From contig JAEUUY010000027.1 in assembly GCA_016787225.1 (NCBI GenBank), positions 1 through 59,967 of the forward strand: a stretch of DNA of 59,967 nucleotides, written 5' to 3'. Made by a program: the position numbers and the translations under genes. The stretch comes from Chitinophagales bacterium (GTDB lineage: Bacteria; Bacteroidota; Bacteroidia; Chitinophagales; JADJOU01). Below the pieces are notes generated by a model. It saw nothing but the letters and a program-made list of their open reading frames with translations, was not told where the DNA came from and searched no databases. This document shows, piece by piece, positions 46,236 to 54,281 of this stretch. How positions within the stretch are numbered: the first letter of the stretch is position 1; every line of letters begins with the position of its first letter.

Positions 46236-46886
46236 ATGATTGTAAATGACTGGGGCTTGATAGACTACCATATTGCAGAATCGCAGCAGATAGACTTGTT
46301 TGAAAAAAAACTGGAAGCCAAAGCGCAAAAAAAATCTTCAGAAAACTATTTAAACATCCTTGAGCACAATCCTGTTTATACCTTAGGTAAGAATGCTGAT
46401 GAGAAAAATATACTACCAATAGCTAGAACCAGTGGGGCTAGTTTTCATCATATCAGTAGGGGTGGAGATGTGACTTTTCACGGACCAGGTCAATTGGTAG
46501 TATATCCTATAATAGATTTACAAGACTTTAAAATGGGTGTTCGTGCCTATGTGACTGCACTAGAGAATATAGGAATAGAACTCTGTGCTTCTTATGGAAT
46601 AGAAGCCAAAGCGTCTGAAGAGGAAGGGGTTTGGATAGATTTAGGAACGACTAAAGCTAGAAAAATTATGGCTATTGGTATCAAAGTCAGCCGCTATATT
46701 ACCATGCATGGTATAGCCTTTAATGTCAATACAGATTTGAATTATTTCAGTTTTATCATTCCCTGTGGTATACCTGATAAAGGGGTAACAAGTCTTCAAA
46801 GAGAGCTAGGAAAGGAAGTGGACATGCAGGAGTTTAAGGATAGGTATGTAGAGGTTTTTAAGAAGTATTTCAATAGAGTAAGGTGA
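46236..46886 (+). CDS. lipB: Octanoyltransferase LipB
   Basis: A 216-residue enzyme transferring octanoyl groups from acyl carrier protein to lipoyl-domain lysines, the first step of lipoate synthesis. RGGDVTFHGPGQLV (residues 75-88), the catalytic Lys K143 (ARKIMAIGIKVSRY) and catalytic Cys C177 (IIPCGIPDKGVTS) are all present. The start is ATG at 46236; an ATG at 46231 is followed at once by a stop. The stop overlaps the next gene by 4 bases (GTGA). Confidence 0.96.
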   Translation: MIVNDWGLIDYHIAESQQIDLFEKKLEAKAQKKSSENYLNILEHNPVYTLGKNADEKNILPIARTSGASFHHISRGGDVTFHGPGQLVVYPIIDLQDFKMGVRAYVTALENIGIELCASYGIEAKASEEEGVWIDLGTTKARKIMAIGIKVSRYITMHGIAFNVNTDLNYFSFIIPCGIPDKGVTSLQRELGKEVDMQEFKDRYVEVFKKYFNRVR

Positions 46887-48502
46887 AGCAATTAGTCATT
46901 ATTTTATTATCCATAGGATACAGTATTCTTTATTGTCAAGTTGACAATGATCATTACAGATCCATACAAAGTACTCACATTATTGGTCTGAATGAAATTA
47001 CGAAAGATTCGATTTACGCTGTGGATATTAGCTTTGTCAATAATATCTCTGATTTTATTTATGATTCTTCTAATCAAGTTTTGTTATCTTATTTCGCTTT
47101 GTATTCATATGATGCAGGCAAAACAAAGTATGATTATATTACAGCGTATTCTGTTCGAGAAAGTAAGGTTCTATGGTCAAAATTAATAGATAGAACTAAA
47201 GAAAAGTATGATTTTATAAATGGAAAATTGTATGTCAATTCTCCTAATTATAGTGGCTTATTAGATGTTTTGAAAGATACTTTTATATGGAAGACAAAAT
47301 CAAATATCATCATTCACCCCGAGTTATTATCAAAGAATATTGTTTTAGCGCCACGATTTAAAAATAATGACGGAGTTAAAGTTTGTGCTAGTTTAAATGC
47401 GATTACAGGCGAAGTATTATCGGATAATAATAACCTAGAGTTAAAAATGGGTATTGTTTCCAATCCAATTGTAAAGAATGATAATTTAATTTTCTTAAAT
47501 GAACATTTAATTCAAATCAATTTAAAAACTGGGAAGTATTGGCAGAGTGAGCATCAAATGAATCAAATTTTAGAAAAAAGTGATAAAATTATTGGGGATA
47601 TAGGATTAAACCTACTTAGCGCTGGTATTGGCATCGGTTTTGCGAGTGCCATTGGGTCAAGTATTGTTTCATTTCCAATACTTAGCATAGGTCTTCCAGG
47701 TTTGAAGACTAATGCCCCAATCTATGTCAATGACTCTGGTTTTATTTTTGTTGTTGGAATAGATGGGATGAGAAAGTATGATACAAAAGGAAAAATGTTG
47801 GCTTCAATTGGGCATGTCAGTAGTAATAACATTGAAAAAATTCTAATTGCTAATAATCAAATGTATTTTTCTGATCCTGGTAGTTATTTTTTGAATAATG
47901 AGAAGATATTTCTTTTTGGCTCAGCGTTTTACCTTAGCAAATTGAATAGTAATTTAGAAACTATAAATCGCATACACCTTTTAGATGAATACGATCAGTT
48001 ATACAATAATTTAGGTCGTTTTCATGTAAAAACTGATTTTTCAGGCGATACTTTTTTTGTTTTGTTTAGAAATGGAATTTTATTTCTGGATACGAATTTG
48101 AGAATTATTGGAAATTTTTTTATGAGTAAAAAGGAAGATCCAGAATATAGAGATTTACTCCTAGGCAATTTTTATGAATATAAGGATTCAGTTTGGATTA
48201 GGCATTATCGTCATAATGGTTATATTTATTTAGAAAGACTTGATAAGAGTATTGATGTTGTAAATTCCCAACTTCAATTTATTAGAAGTATTCCTAAAAG
48301 AAATAGTTATAACATTTATTATCAAGATGATTTAATCACAGCAATAGTCAATACAGATGGTAAAAGTTATCTTTTAGATAGAAAAGATAGAACTATTATA
48401 GACATGCTACGAATTGAAAAGATTCAAAAGCATGATAATCAATATTACATTGCCAATTTGAATGGTTACTTTATTATCAAATCCGACCAACTCGTCAAAT
48501 AA
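46883..48502 (+). CDS. Exported propeller-like protein of unknown function
   Basis: A 539-residue protein starting at GTG, coupled to lipB. A signal peptide (residues 3-18, ending LYCQ) is followed by repeated strand units with outer-surface residues such as AYSVRESKVLWSKLI and LNAITGEVLS that look like blades of a PQQ/WD-type beta-propeller. Unusually, residues 238-274 are a Gly/Ile/Ser-rich hydrophobic stretch (LLSAGIGIGFASAIGSS core) that could span a membrane twice. No enzyme motif recognised. Its end overlaps the convergent UbiA-type gene by 8 bases. Confidence 0.65.
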   Translation: MKQLVIILLSIGYSILYCQVDNDHYRSIQSTHIIGLNEITKDSIYAVDISFVNNISDFIYDSSNQVLLSYFALYSYDAGKTKYDYITAYSVRESKVLWSKLIDRTKEKYDFINGKLYVNSPNYSGLLDVLKDTFIWKTKSNIIIHPELLSKNIVLAPRFKNNDGVKVCASLNAITGEVLSDNNNLELKMGIVSNPIVKNDNLIFLNEHLIQINLKTGKYWQSEHQMNQILEKSDKIIGDIGLNLLSAGIGIGFASAIGSSIVSFPILSIGLPGLKTNAPIYVNDSGFIFVVGIDGMRKYDTKGKMLASIGHVSSNNIEKILIANNQMYFSDPGSYFLNNEKIFLFGSAFYLSKLNSNLETINRIHLLDEYDQLYNNLGRFHVKTDFSGDTFFVLFRNGILFLDTNLRIIGNFFMSKKEDPEYRDLLLGNFYEYKDSVWIRHYRHNGYIYLERLDKSIDVVNSQLQFIRSIPKRNSYNIYYQDDLITAIVNTDGKSYLLDRKDRTIIDMLRIEKIQKHDNQYYIANLNGYFIIKSDQLVK

Positions 48503-49277
48503 AACCTATCATGATTACGCCTAACATTATTTGCAATTTTATCAGCAGACTCGCTCTATTCCATTTTTCAAAATAGATATAATACATCTGCCAAAGCTGC
48601 ATGATGAGATATCCAATGAAAATGAAATGATAATTATGAAGATATAAATAGGCGAGATAGCTGGTGAATATACCCAGACAAAATAGGATTGTTTTAAAAA
48701 CGAAAGGTTCACATATTATCGCTATGGTTTTATATCCACATGCCTTATCTGCTTTTTCATCTTCTTTGTCCTTAACAAGCTCTCGTAGCAAGGTAGAGCT
48801 AAATATTAATATTGAAACAATATTTAAATCCATAGTCTTATCAAAATGAAAAACATGAAGTGAAGCCATGCAGAGAAAGGCTATGACAAGATTCCCAATC
48901 AATGGCATTTTTTTGAAATATAAATTGTAAAACTTCAAACAACTCCATGCTAGAATAGTTAAAAGAACCGCTTTGATACTTATAAATAGACTGATACTTA
49001 TACTCAGAACTAATAGATTTTGTTCAAGTAAAAGCGCTCTAGATTTTTTATTCAACCATTGAATAAATTCATTATTCGGCTTATTTTTAAAGTTGGAATC
49101 TAGCTCTAAGTCTTTGATGTCATTGTCTATATTCCCCCACATAATCCATAAACTAGTCAATATAACTAATAGGATGTTCTCGAAATTAAAGCAATCGCAT
49201 TGACCTAGAATGAGCATCTGAGCCAGTGCTACTAGTATTACGTTAGGTAATCGAATAGCTTTAAAAAAATCTAACAC
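48495..49277 (-). CDS. UbiA family prenyltransferase
   Basis: A 260-residue membrane protein with about eight hydrophobic helices. The first Asp-rich motif is N52-D53-x2-D56-x3-D60 (NDIKDLELD) and the second is RELVKDKEDEKAD, both binding prenyl diphosphate through Mg2+. The aromatic or glycerol-phosphate acceptor is not known; similar Bacteroidota proteins are often annotated as geranylgeranylglycerol-phosphate transferase-like. The start is GTG, overlapping the upstream stop by one base (TAGTG). Confidence 0.88.
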   Translation of the reverse strand: MLDFFKAIRLPNVILVALAQMLILGQCDCFNFENILLVILTSLWIMWGNIDNDIKDLELDSNFKNKPNNEFIQWLNKKSRALLLEQNLLVLSISISLFISIKAVLLTILAWSCLKFYNLYFKKMPLIGNLVIAFLCMASLHVFHFDKTMDLNIVSILIFSSTLLRELVKDKEDEKADKACGYKTIAIICEPFVFKTILFCLGIFTSYLAYLYLHNYHFIFIGYLIMQLWQMYYIYFEKWNRASLLIKLQIMLGVIMIGFI

Positions 49278-50047
49278 TAGACTTTTTTGTGATAATGAAT
49301 TATGCTTTGTGTTACCTCTTTATAGATGTCTTTTAGCTGGGGATAGTCGTCTAAAAGAGCTAAATGTGCTTGAATGGTTTCTTGATCATTGCGCACTGCG
49401 GGTCCTGTTTGCATATCCTTCGGATTTCCAAGGCTCAGCTTATCGACCGTGTTTTTTATCAATGGTTGTAAAATATTGAAGTCCATGTTTTCATTTTTCA
49501 AATAATCAAAGGCAAGGGAATATATATAGTTTGTGAAATTATTGACAAAAACTCCTGCTACATTTAATTTCTGACGGTTCTCTTCATTCATTAAAATGAC
49601 TTGTTCGGAAATAGTACGAGAAAAATCTACTAGCATTTCTTGTGCTTGGTCATTATTCGCTTCAATGATGAGGGGTATTTTCTTAAAGTTTATAGGTATA
49701 TTTTTTGTGAAAGATTGGATAGGGTAGAATACGCCATAATTGGAGCTGGATCCTTTTAATAAATCCATACTTCTATTCCCTGAAGTATGCACTATGAGCT
49801 TATTACCTAGATTGATCTTACTAGCAATTTCTGCTATCGCTATATCTTTTACACAGATAATATAGATATCAGCATCATTTGTTATGGCATTTAAATTTCC
49901 TGTGATATTAGTTTGAGATACGTTCTGAATATTTCCAAGTGTTCTGTTACATATCTGCACTAATTTATTCCCAGAAGAGGTGACACTTCTTATTAAATGA
50001 TAGGCCACATTACCAGCTCCAATGATAACTACTCTGTACGATTTCAT
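49277..50047 (-). CDS. DUF2520 / Rossmann-like oxidoreductase-type protein
   Basis: A 256-residue protein: an N-terminal NAD(P)-binding Rossmann fold (VVIIGAGNVAYHL, residues 6-18; IYIICVKD) and a helical C-terminal DUF2520 domain with VFVNNFTNYIYSLA and the typical MQTGPAVRND. It resembles F420-dependent NADP reductase / pyrroline-5-carboxylate reductase-like proteins. The substrate is unknown. It is coupled to the UbiA-type gene and divergent from a serine hydrolase gene with a 55-base shared promoter region. Confidence 0.87.
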   Translation of the reverse strand: MKSYRVVIIGAGNVAYHLIRSVTSSGNKLVQICNRTLGNIQNVSQTNITGNLNAITNDADIYIICVKDIAIAEIASKINLGNKLIVHTSGNRSMDLLKGSSSNYGVFYPIQSFTKNIPINFKKIPLIIEANNDQAQEMLVDFSRTISEQVILMNEENRQKLNVAGVFVNNFTNYIYSLAFDYLKNENMDFNILQPLIKNTVDKLSLGNPKDMQTGPAVRNDQETIQAHLALLDDYPQLKDIYKEVTQSIIHYHKKV

Positions 50048-50102
50048 CTATCTAATTTTAAACGTTACAATAAATTGACTTAAAAATACGTTTTTTTATA
50101 GA

Positions 50103-51428
50103 ATGAAACAGGAAAATATTTTATGTCTCTTTATCGATGCATTTAAGCAAATTGTGTTGAAAAAACCTCGCAATTATGTGGAAAAACCTATATTTTTGCA
50201 TGGTATGTTAGTTAGAGGTATATTACTTGTATTTATAGTGGGTTTAGGTCTTGCTAGTACTAGTTTCCATAGCCTGACTAAAGCTGCACCCAAGGGTCTA
50301 TTGCTAAGAAAGCAACGTATAACTGCGATGCTAGAGGAAAACAGTCGAAAAAATGCCAATAACCAAGTCGTTGACTTAGTTTATAAAGAGTTCAAAATCG
50401 ATAGTATTTTTAGAACCCTCTCCAGTAATAATCGCTTCAATGGGTGTGTTTTAGTAGCTCAGCATGGTCAGATAATTTATAAAAATTCTTTTGGTATAGC
50501 TAATCCTATTCTGAATGAACCTTTGAATACAAATTCAGTTTTTCAGTTAGCATCGGTATCGAAGACGATAACAGGTGTGGCTGTTTTGCAGCTCATAGAG
50601 GATGAAAAGCTGGGGTTGGATGACTTTGTCAGTTTATATTTCCCTTCCTTCCCTTATACTAACGTTACGGTGAGAAATCTATTAAGTCATACCAGTGGAA
50701 TTCCAGATTATATTAAACTAAATCCTTCATTATATTCTACCAATACTGGGTATATCAACAATGAAGATGCATTGAATGCCCTTGTAGTGGCTAATTTGCC
50801 TCCTTCCTTTTCTCCAGGAAGTCGTTTTCGGTATAATAATTCTAATTATGCGCTTTTAGCCTTGCTGGTAGAGAAAATAACGGGGGTTTCATTTCCTCAA
50901 TATGTCAAAACAAATATTTTTGACCCATTAGGCATGACGAATTCTTTTGTTGCCCATCCAGAAAAGATTTGGGAAATGAGTAATAGAACATTCGGATTTT
51001 CTGGAAGAAGTATGGCGTCTAATGATATGTTCGATGGTGTTTTTGGAGATAAAGGCGCCTATAGTACCGTAGAAGATATGTATAAATTCGACAGAGCACT
51101 CTATCCAAATATACTGTTAAAGGAGGAGACTTTAAAAATGGCATTTACAAATAATGTTTTTGATGGTCGTTCTAATAAGAAGTATGGCTTAGGATTTCGA
51201 TTGAGAGAAGATCAAAATAATCAAAAGATAATATACCACAACGGCTGGTGGCATGGCTATCGTACTGCATTTCATAGACGTGAGACAGACAATAGTTGTG
51301 TAATCATCCTGTCAAATAGATTGGATCGCTGCGTTTATGCTCAGGCTAAGCAGCTTTTCAATATTCTTGATAACTATTATGCAGGAGAAATGTCAGAGGG
51401 AGAGCATGACGAGCCTAATGATGAGTAG
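50103..51428 (+). CDS. Beta-lactamase-fold serine hydrolase
   Basis: A 441-residue protein with one N-terminal hydrophobic segment (about 36-53) acting as anchor or long signal, then the penicillin-binding/beta-lactamase domain: FNGCVLVAQHG, SxxK at S151-K154 (ASVSKTITG), NLLSHTSGIPDY, the YxN motif in YNNSNYALLA, and IYHNGWWHGYRT in place of KTG. This fits class C-like serine hydrolases/esterases rather than a true beta-lactamase. An acidic tail (EGEHDEPNDE) ends the chain. It converges with selO, two bases apart. Confidence 0.9.
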   Translation: MKQENILCLFIDAFKQIVLKKPRNYVEKPIFLHGMLVRGILLVFIVGLGLASTSFHSLTKAAPKGLLLRKQRITAMLEENSRKNANNQVVDLVYKEFKIDSIFRTLSSNNRFNGCVLVAQHGQIIYKNSFGIANPILNEPLNTNSVFQLASVSKTITGVAVLQLIEDEKLGLDDFVSLYFPSFPYTNVTVRNLLSHTSGIPDYIKLNPSLYSTNTGYINNEDALNALVVANLPPSFSPGSRFRYNNSNYALLALLVEKITGVSFPQYVKTNIFDPLGMTNSFVAHPEKIWEMSNRTFGFSGRSMASNDMFDGVFGDKGAYSTVEDMYKFDRALYPNILLKEETLKMAFTNNVFDGRSNKKYGLGFRLREDQNNQKIIYHNGWWHGYRTAFHRRETDNSCVIILSNRLDRCVYAQAKQLFNILDNYYAGEMSEGEHDEPNDE

Positions 51429-51430
51429 TT

Positions 51431-52996
51431 TTACGAGCTACAACTCAGCATAGAACATCCTACCTTATCCCTAGCCCAGTCAGGTCTTTTAGCATACCAC
51501 TTTTCGTTTGCAGGCTGTTCACTATAGGGATTTTTCATTAATGTAAATAGTTCATCGATTACACTATAATCTTCTTTCTCTGCTGATTCTATAGCTAGCT
51601 GTGCCATATAGTTTCTCAATACATATTTTGGATTGATTTTACACATAAACTCTTTGCGTTCTTCGTCGCGGCGCTTATCTAATTTTATTTCATGGATGTA
51701 CTTTTGAATCCATTGTTGCCATTCTGTCTTTACTTGTTGTTCCATAGTCTCAAGCGAATAAAAAGATGGCGATAAGAGGTGAATAACTTCATCTACCTCC
51801 ATGTCTTTAGCTACATATCCCAATTGTCGATAAAGAATCGTATAATCTGTTTCTGCCAACTTGAGAACCTTTTCCAACTCTGTAATTAGTTTTTTTTTTG
51901 AACTATCCACCGTTTCAAATCCTAATTTATTTGCTAACATCAATGGATACCGATCTTCCCATTGGTTATGATAGTTATCTAGAATCTCCTCCAATGCAGG
52001 AATATCTTCTATCAAAGGATAGAGCGAATTCGCTAATTGAACCAAATTCCAAAGAGCGATATTAGACTGATTTCCGAATCGATAGCGCCGGCCTTCTTTA
52101 TCAGTGGTATTGGGCGTCCAGTCAGGGTTATAATCCTCTAACCACCCATAGGGTCCATAATCAATCGTGAGACCCAGTATGGACATATTATCTGTATTCA
52201 TGACACCATGCACAAATCCTACTCGTTGCCATTCTAGAATGAGGTTCAAAGTTCTTTGACAGACCTCCCGAAAAAAGTCTAAATATTTTTTAGGTTCTGC
52301 GGTGGTAAGGTGAGGATAGAAATATTGGATGGTATAATCAGTTAATCGTTTCAGATTCTGAAAATCTTTTCTGCTGGCAAAGATTTCAAAATTACCGAAT
52401 CGCAGAAAGCTAGGCGCTACACGACAGACTATAGCTCCTTTTTCTTGCTTCGGATTTCCATTGTACATAATATCTCGCCATACTAAGTCTCCCGAGCTTA
52501 TAAGTGACAAAGCTCTAGTCGTGGGAATGCCTAAATGATGCATAGCCTCGCTGCATAAATATTCACGAATAGACGAACGCAAGACAGCAAAACCATCCGC
52601 ATTCCTAGAGTAAGGGGTAGATCCTGCTCCTTTTAGCTGAAGGCTATATCTTTTTTGGTTATGAATATGTTCGAATAAATTGATGGCTCGTCCATCACCT
52701 AGCTGCCCAGCCCAATGACCAAATTGATGACCACCATAACACATAGCAAATGGTTTGGTTTCAGGATAGATTTCTGAACCGGAGAGAATCATTAAGCTCT
52801 GGTGACTTTGCATATCTTCCATACTTAGTCCGCATGCTCTAGCTAAATCATCCGAGTAATGAATCATTTTCGGCTGACTAGGTTTGATAGGATTTACAAA
52901 TGAAAAGGCGGCACCTACTACCATCCTTGATTTAGCTGAGGTCTCGCTATCTGCAGGTAGAGATTTTATAAAGCTATGGTCTATATTTAGTTTCAT
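51431..52996 (-). CDS. selO: SelO/YdiU family protein adenylyltransferase
   Basis: A 521-residue pseudokinase-fold enzyme transferring AMP to Ser/Thr/Tyr of proteins, linked to redox stress. YGGHQFGHWAGQLGDGRA, LQLKGAGSTPYSR, SIREYLCSEAMH, HGVMNTDNMSILG and IDYGPYGW are present in family order. The C-terminus is CSMLSCSS, with Cys where animal enzymes use selenocysteine. A run of 10 T (51890-51899; A on the coding strand, encoding SKKK) is prone to slippage. ATG at 52996. Confidence 0.95.
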   Translation of the reverse strand: MKLNIDHSFIKSLPADSETSAKSRMVVGAAFSFVNPIKPSQPKMIHYSDDLARACGLSMEDMQSHQSLMILSGSEIYPETKPFAMCYGGHQFGHWAGQLGDGRAINLFEHIHNQKRYSLQLKGAGSTPYSRNADGFAVLRSSIREYLCSEAMHHLGIPTTRALSLISSGDLVWRDIMYNGNPKQEKGAIVCRVAPSFLRFGNFEIFASRKDFQNLKRLTDYTIQYFYPHLTTAEPKKYLDFFREVCQRTLNLILEWQRVGFVHGVMNTDNMSILGLTIDYGPYGWLEDYNPDWTPNTTDKEGRRYRFGNQSNIALWNLVQLANSLYPLIEDIPALEEILDNYHNQWEDRYPLMLANKLGFETVDSSKKKLITELEKVLKLAETDYTILYRQLGYVAKDMEVDEVIHLLSPSFYSLETMEQQVKTEWQQWIQKYIHEIKLDKRRDEERKEFMCKINPKYVLRNYMAQLAIESAEKEDYSVIDELFTLMKNPYSEQPANEKWYAKRPDWARDKVGCSMLSCSS

Positions 52997-53060
52997 TCGT
53001 ACAGGGATTAAACCTTTCTATCTAACTTCTAATATCTAAATTCTAACTTCTAAACTCTGC

Positions 53061-53975
53061 CTAATACTTCAAATCCTTTTCAAAAACTTTAAATGACCAT
53101 AATACATCCCCTTTCATATTGAAAGCTTTGATATCGCAGCAGCGATTAGACTCTTCTCCAGAAAACGAAATCTCACCAAAATTATGCGTGTTGAATTTCG
53201 TGCCTTCTATACGATTGTTATTATGACTGAAATAATTAATAGGAAAGGAGGTCAAGGGTGAAAGTGTAAAGTCATAAAGTGGATATGCATTTTCACGTTG
53301 TACACAAGTGGCTTCGGTATAATGCACGTCACCAGAAGTGAAAACAACCCCTTCTATTTTATGTTCATCTAAAAATGTCATCAGTTGGGTGAATTCCTTT
53401 GGATATTTTCTGAAATTTTCATAGCCACCATCACATAAAACTTGAATACCTGAAACAATGAATTTAAATTTGGCATCTGATTTTTTCAATTCGGCTAAAA
53501 GCCATTCCATTTGTTTTTCGCCTAATAGTTGGGAGTCTAGGATCTTAAAGTAGCGCACATCGAGCATAAAGAACTCCGCCTCGTTGTGCTTAAAGTTAAA
53601 ATAGATTCCTTCTTTATCATCAGCTTGAGGTTGATGGGGCCACATCTCCTTGAATACTTGTCTCGCGGTATCTTTATTGAAAAATTCAGCACCTGCGTTA
53701 TTAGGTCCATAGTCATGATCATCCCAGATAGCATATTGCGGACGCGACTTCATAAAGCTATCTAACTTGGCATTGCTTCGCTGCCTTTGATATGCCTTAA
53801 TCATAGCTTCTTTCGAATTCCACTGCCATGGCTTGAGCATATATACATGGTCGCCCATCCAGATCATGAGGTCTGCTGGTCGAGACTCCATAGTATTGAA
53901 TATTTGAAAGCTATAAAGATAAAAAGGAAATGCTTTAAGGGCGCAAGAACCTAGTTGAAAAGTCCAGTCAGGCAT
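53061..53975 (-). CDS. PhoD-like alkaline phosphatase family protein
   Basis: A 304-residue metallophosphoesterase: FQLGSCALKAF at the start, DLMIWMGDHVY, AIWDDHDYGPNNAG, a metal-ligand GDVHYTEA later. The order matches the PhoD/PhoX-like phosphodiesterase domain. There is no signal peptide, so the protein appears cytoplasmic, or a signal has been lost; usual PhoD proteins are exported by Tat. CAAATTTA at 53995-54002 read on the minus strand (TAAATTTG) is a -7 box 19 bases upstream. Confidence 0.87.
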   Translation of the reverse strand: MPDWTFQLGSCALKAFPFYLYSFQIFNTMESRPADLMIWMGDHVYMLKPWQWNSKEAMIKAYQRQRSNAKLDSFMKSRPQYAIWDDHDYGPNNAGAEFFNKDTARQVFKEMWPHQPQADDKEGIYFNFKHNEAEFFMLDVRYFKILDSQLLGEKQMEWLLAELKKSDAKFKFIVSGIQVLCDGGYENFRKYPKEFTQLMTFLDEHKIEGVVFTSGDVHYTEATCVQRENAYPLYDFTLSPLTSFPINYFSHNNNRIEGTKFNTHNFGEISFSGEESNRCCDIKAFNMKGDVLWSFKVFEKDLKY

Positions 53976-53994
53976 ATATTATTTATAATGGCTA

Positions 53995-54002
53995 CAAATT
54001 TA
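53995..54002 (-). promoter_or_regulatory. -7 promoter box for the PhoD-like gene
   Basis: TAAATTTG on the minus strand fits TAnnTTTG, 19 bases before the ATG at 53975. No clear -33 TTG. Confidence 0.45.
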
Positions 54003-54124
54003 GGTTTTTCAAAAAGATTTTTTCCTTACATTTTTTAATAAAATTCAGTAATGCTATGGTAAATTCAATTAACGAAAATTAACTATATATAATTGCTTAA
54101 AATTTACATAAATTAACTAAAATT

Positions 54125-54158
54125 TACCGTTTACAAACCCAATCCTACCGTTTACAAA
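54125..54158 (+). repeat. Direct repeats upstream of the small-RNA promoter
   Basis: TACCGTTTACAAA occurs at 54125-54137 and 54146-54158, exactly 21 bases apart, i.e. two helical turns, and ends 8 bases before the -33 element at 54166. A weaker relative, AAAATTTAC, occurs at 54099-54107 and 54119-54127. The arrangement looks like tandem sites for an activator or repressor. Confidence 0.5.
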
Positions 54159-54165
54159 TTCTTGC

Positions 54166-54196
54166 TTGCATTTCTTCACCTTCTAATTTAGTTTTG
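54166..54196 (+). promoter_or_regulatory. Promoter not assigned to any gene
   Basis: TTG at 54166-54168, 20-base spacer, TAGTTTTG at 54189-54196: a full Bacteroidota-type promoter. The only thing downstream on this strand before a convergent gene is a terminator at 54248-54275. Confidence 0.6.
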
Positions 54197-54202
54197 TAGG
54201 AG

Positions 54203-54276
54203 AAATTTTAGGGGTAAAATTCCAAAATACTAATTTATGTTGTAGTTAAAAAGCGACTGAAAGGAGTCGCTTTTTA
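54203..54276 (+). ncRNA. Candidate small RNA, about 74 nt
   Basis: Expected transcript between the promoter at 54166-54196 and the terminator ending near 54275. It contains a 5-prime hairpin AATTTTA-GGGG-TAAAATT (54204-54221), a ~26-base AT-rich linker and the terminator hairpin: the usual anatomy of a regulatory small RNA. It has no reading frame longer than a few codons. It does not match any RNA family I know. Existence is inferred from signals only. Confidence 0.45.
54248..54275. terminator. Bidirectional intrinsic terminator
   Basis: AAAAAGCGACT (54248-54258) pairs perfectly with AGTCGCTTTTT (54265-54275), loop GAAAGG. It ends in T5 on both strands, so it can stop the TonB receptor transcript on the minus strand and the candidate small RNA on the plus strand. 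Confidence 0.88.
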
Positions 54277-54281
54277 TACAT

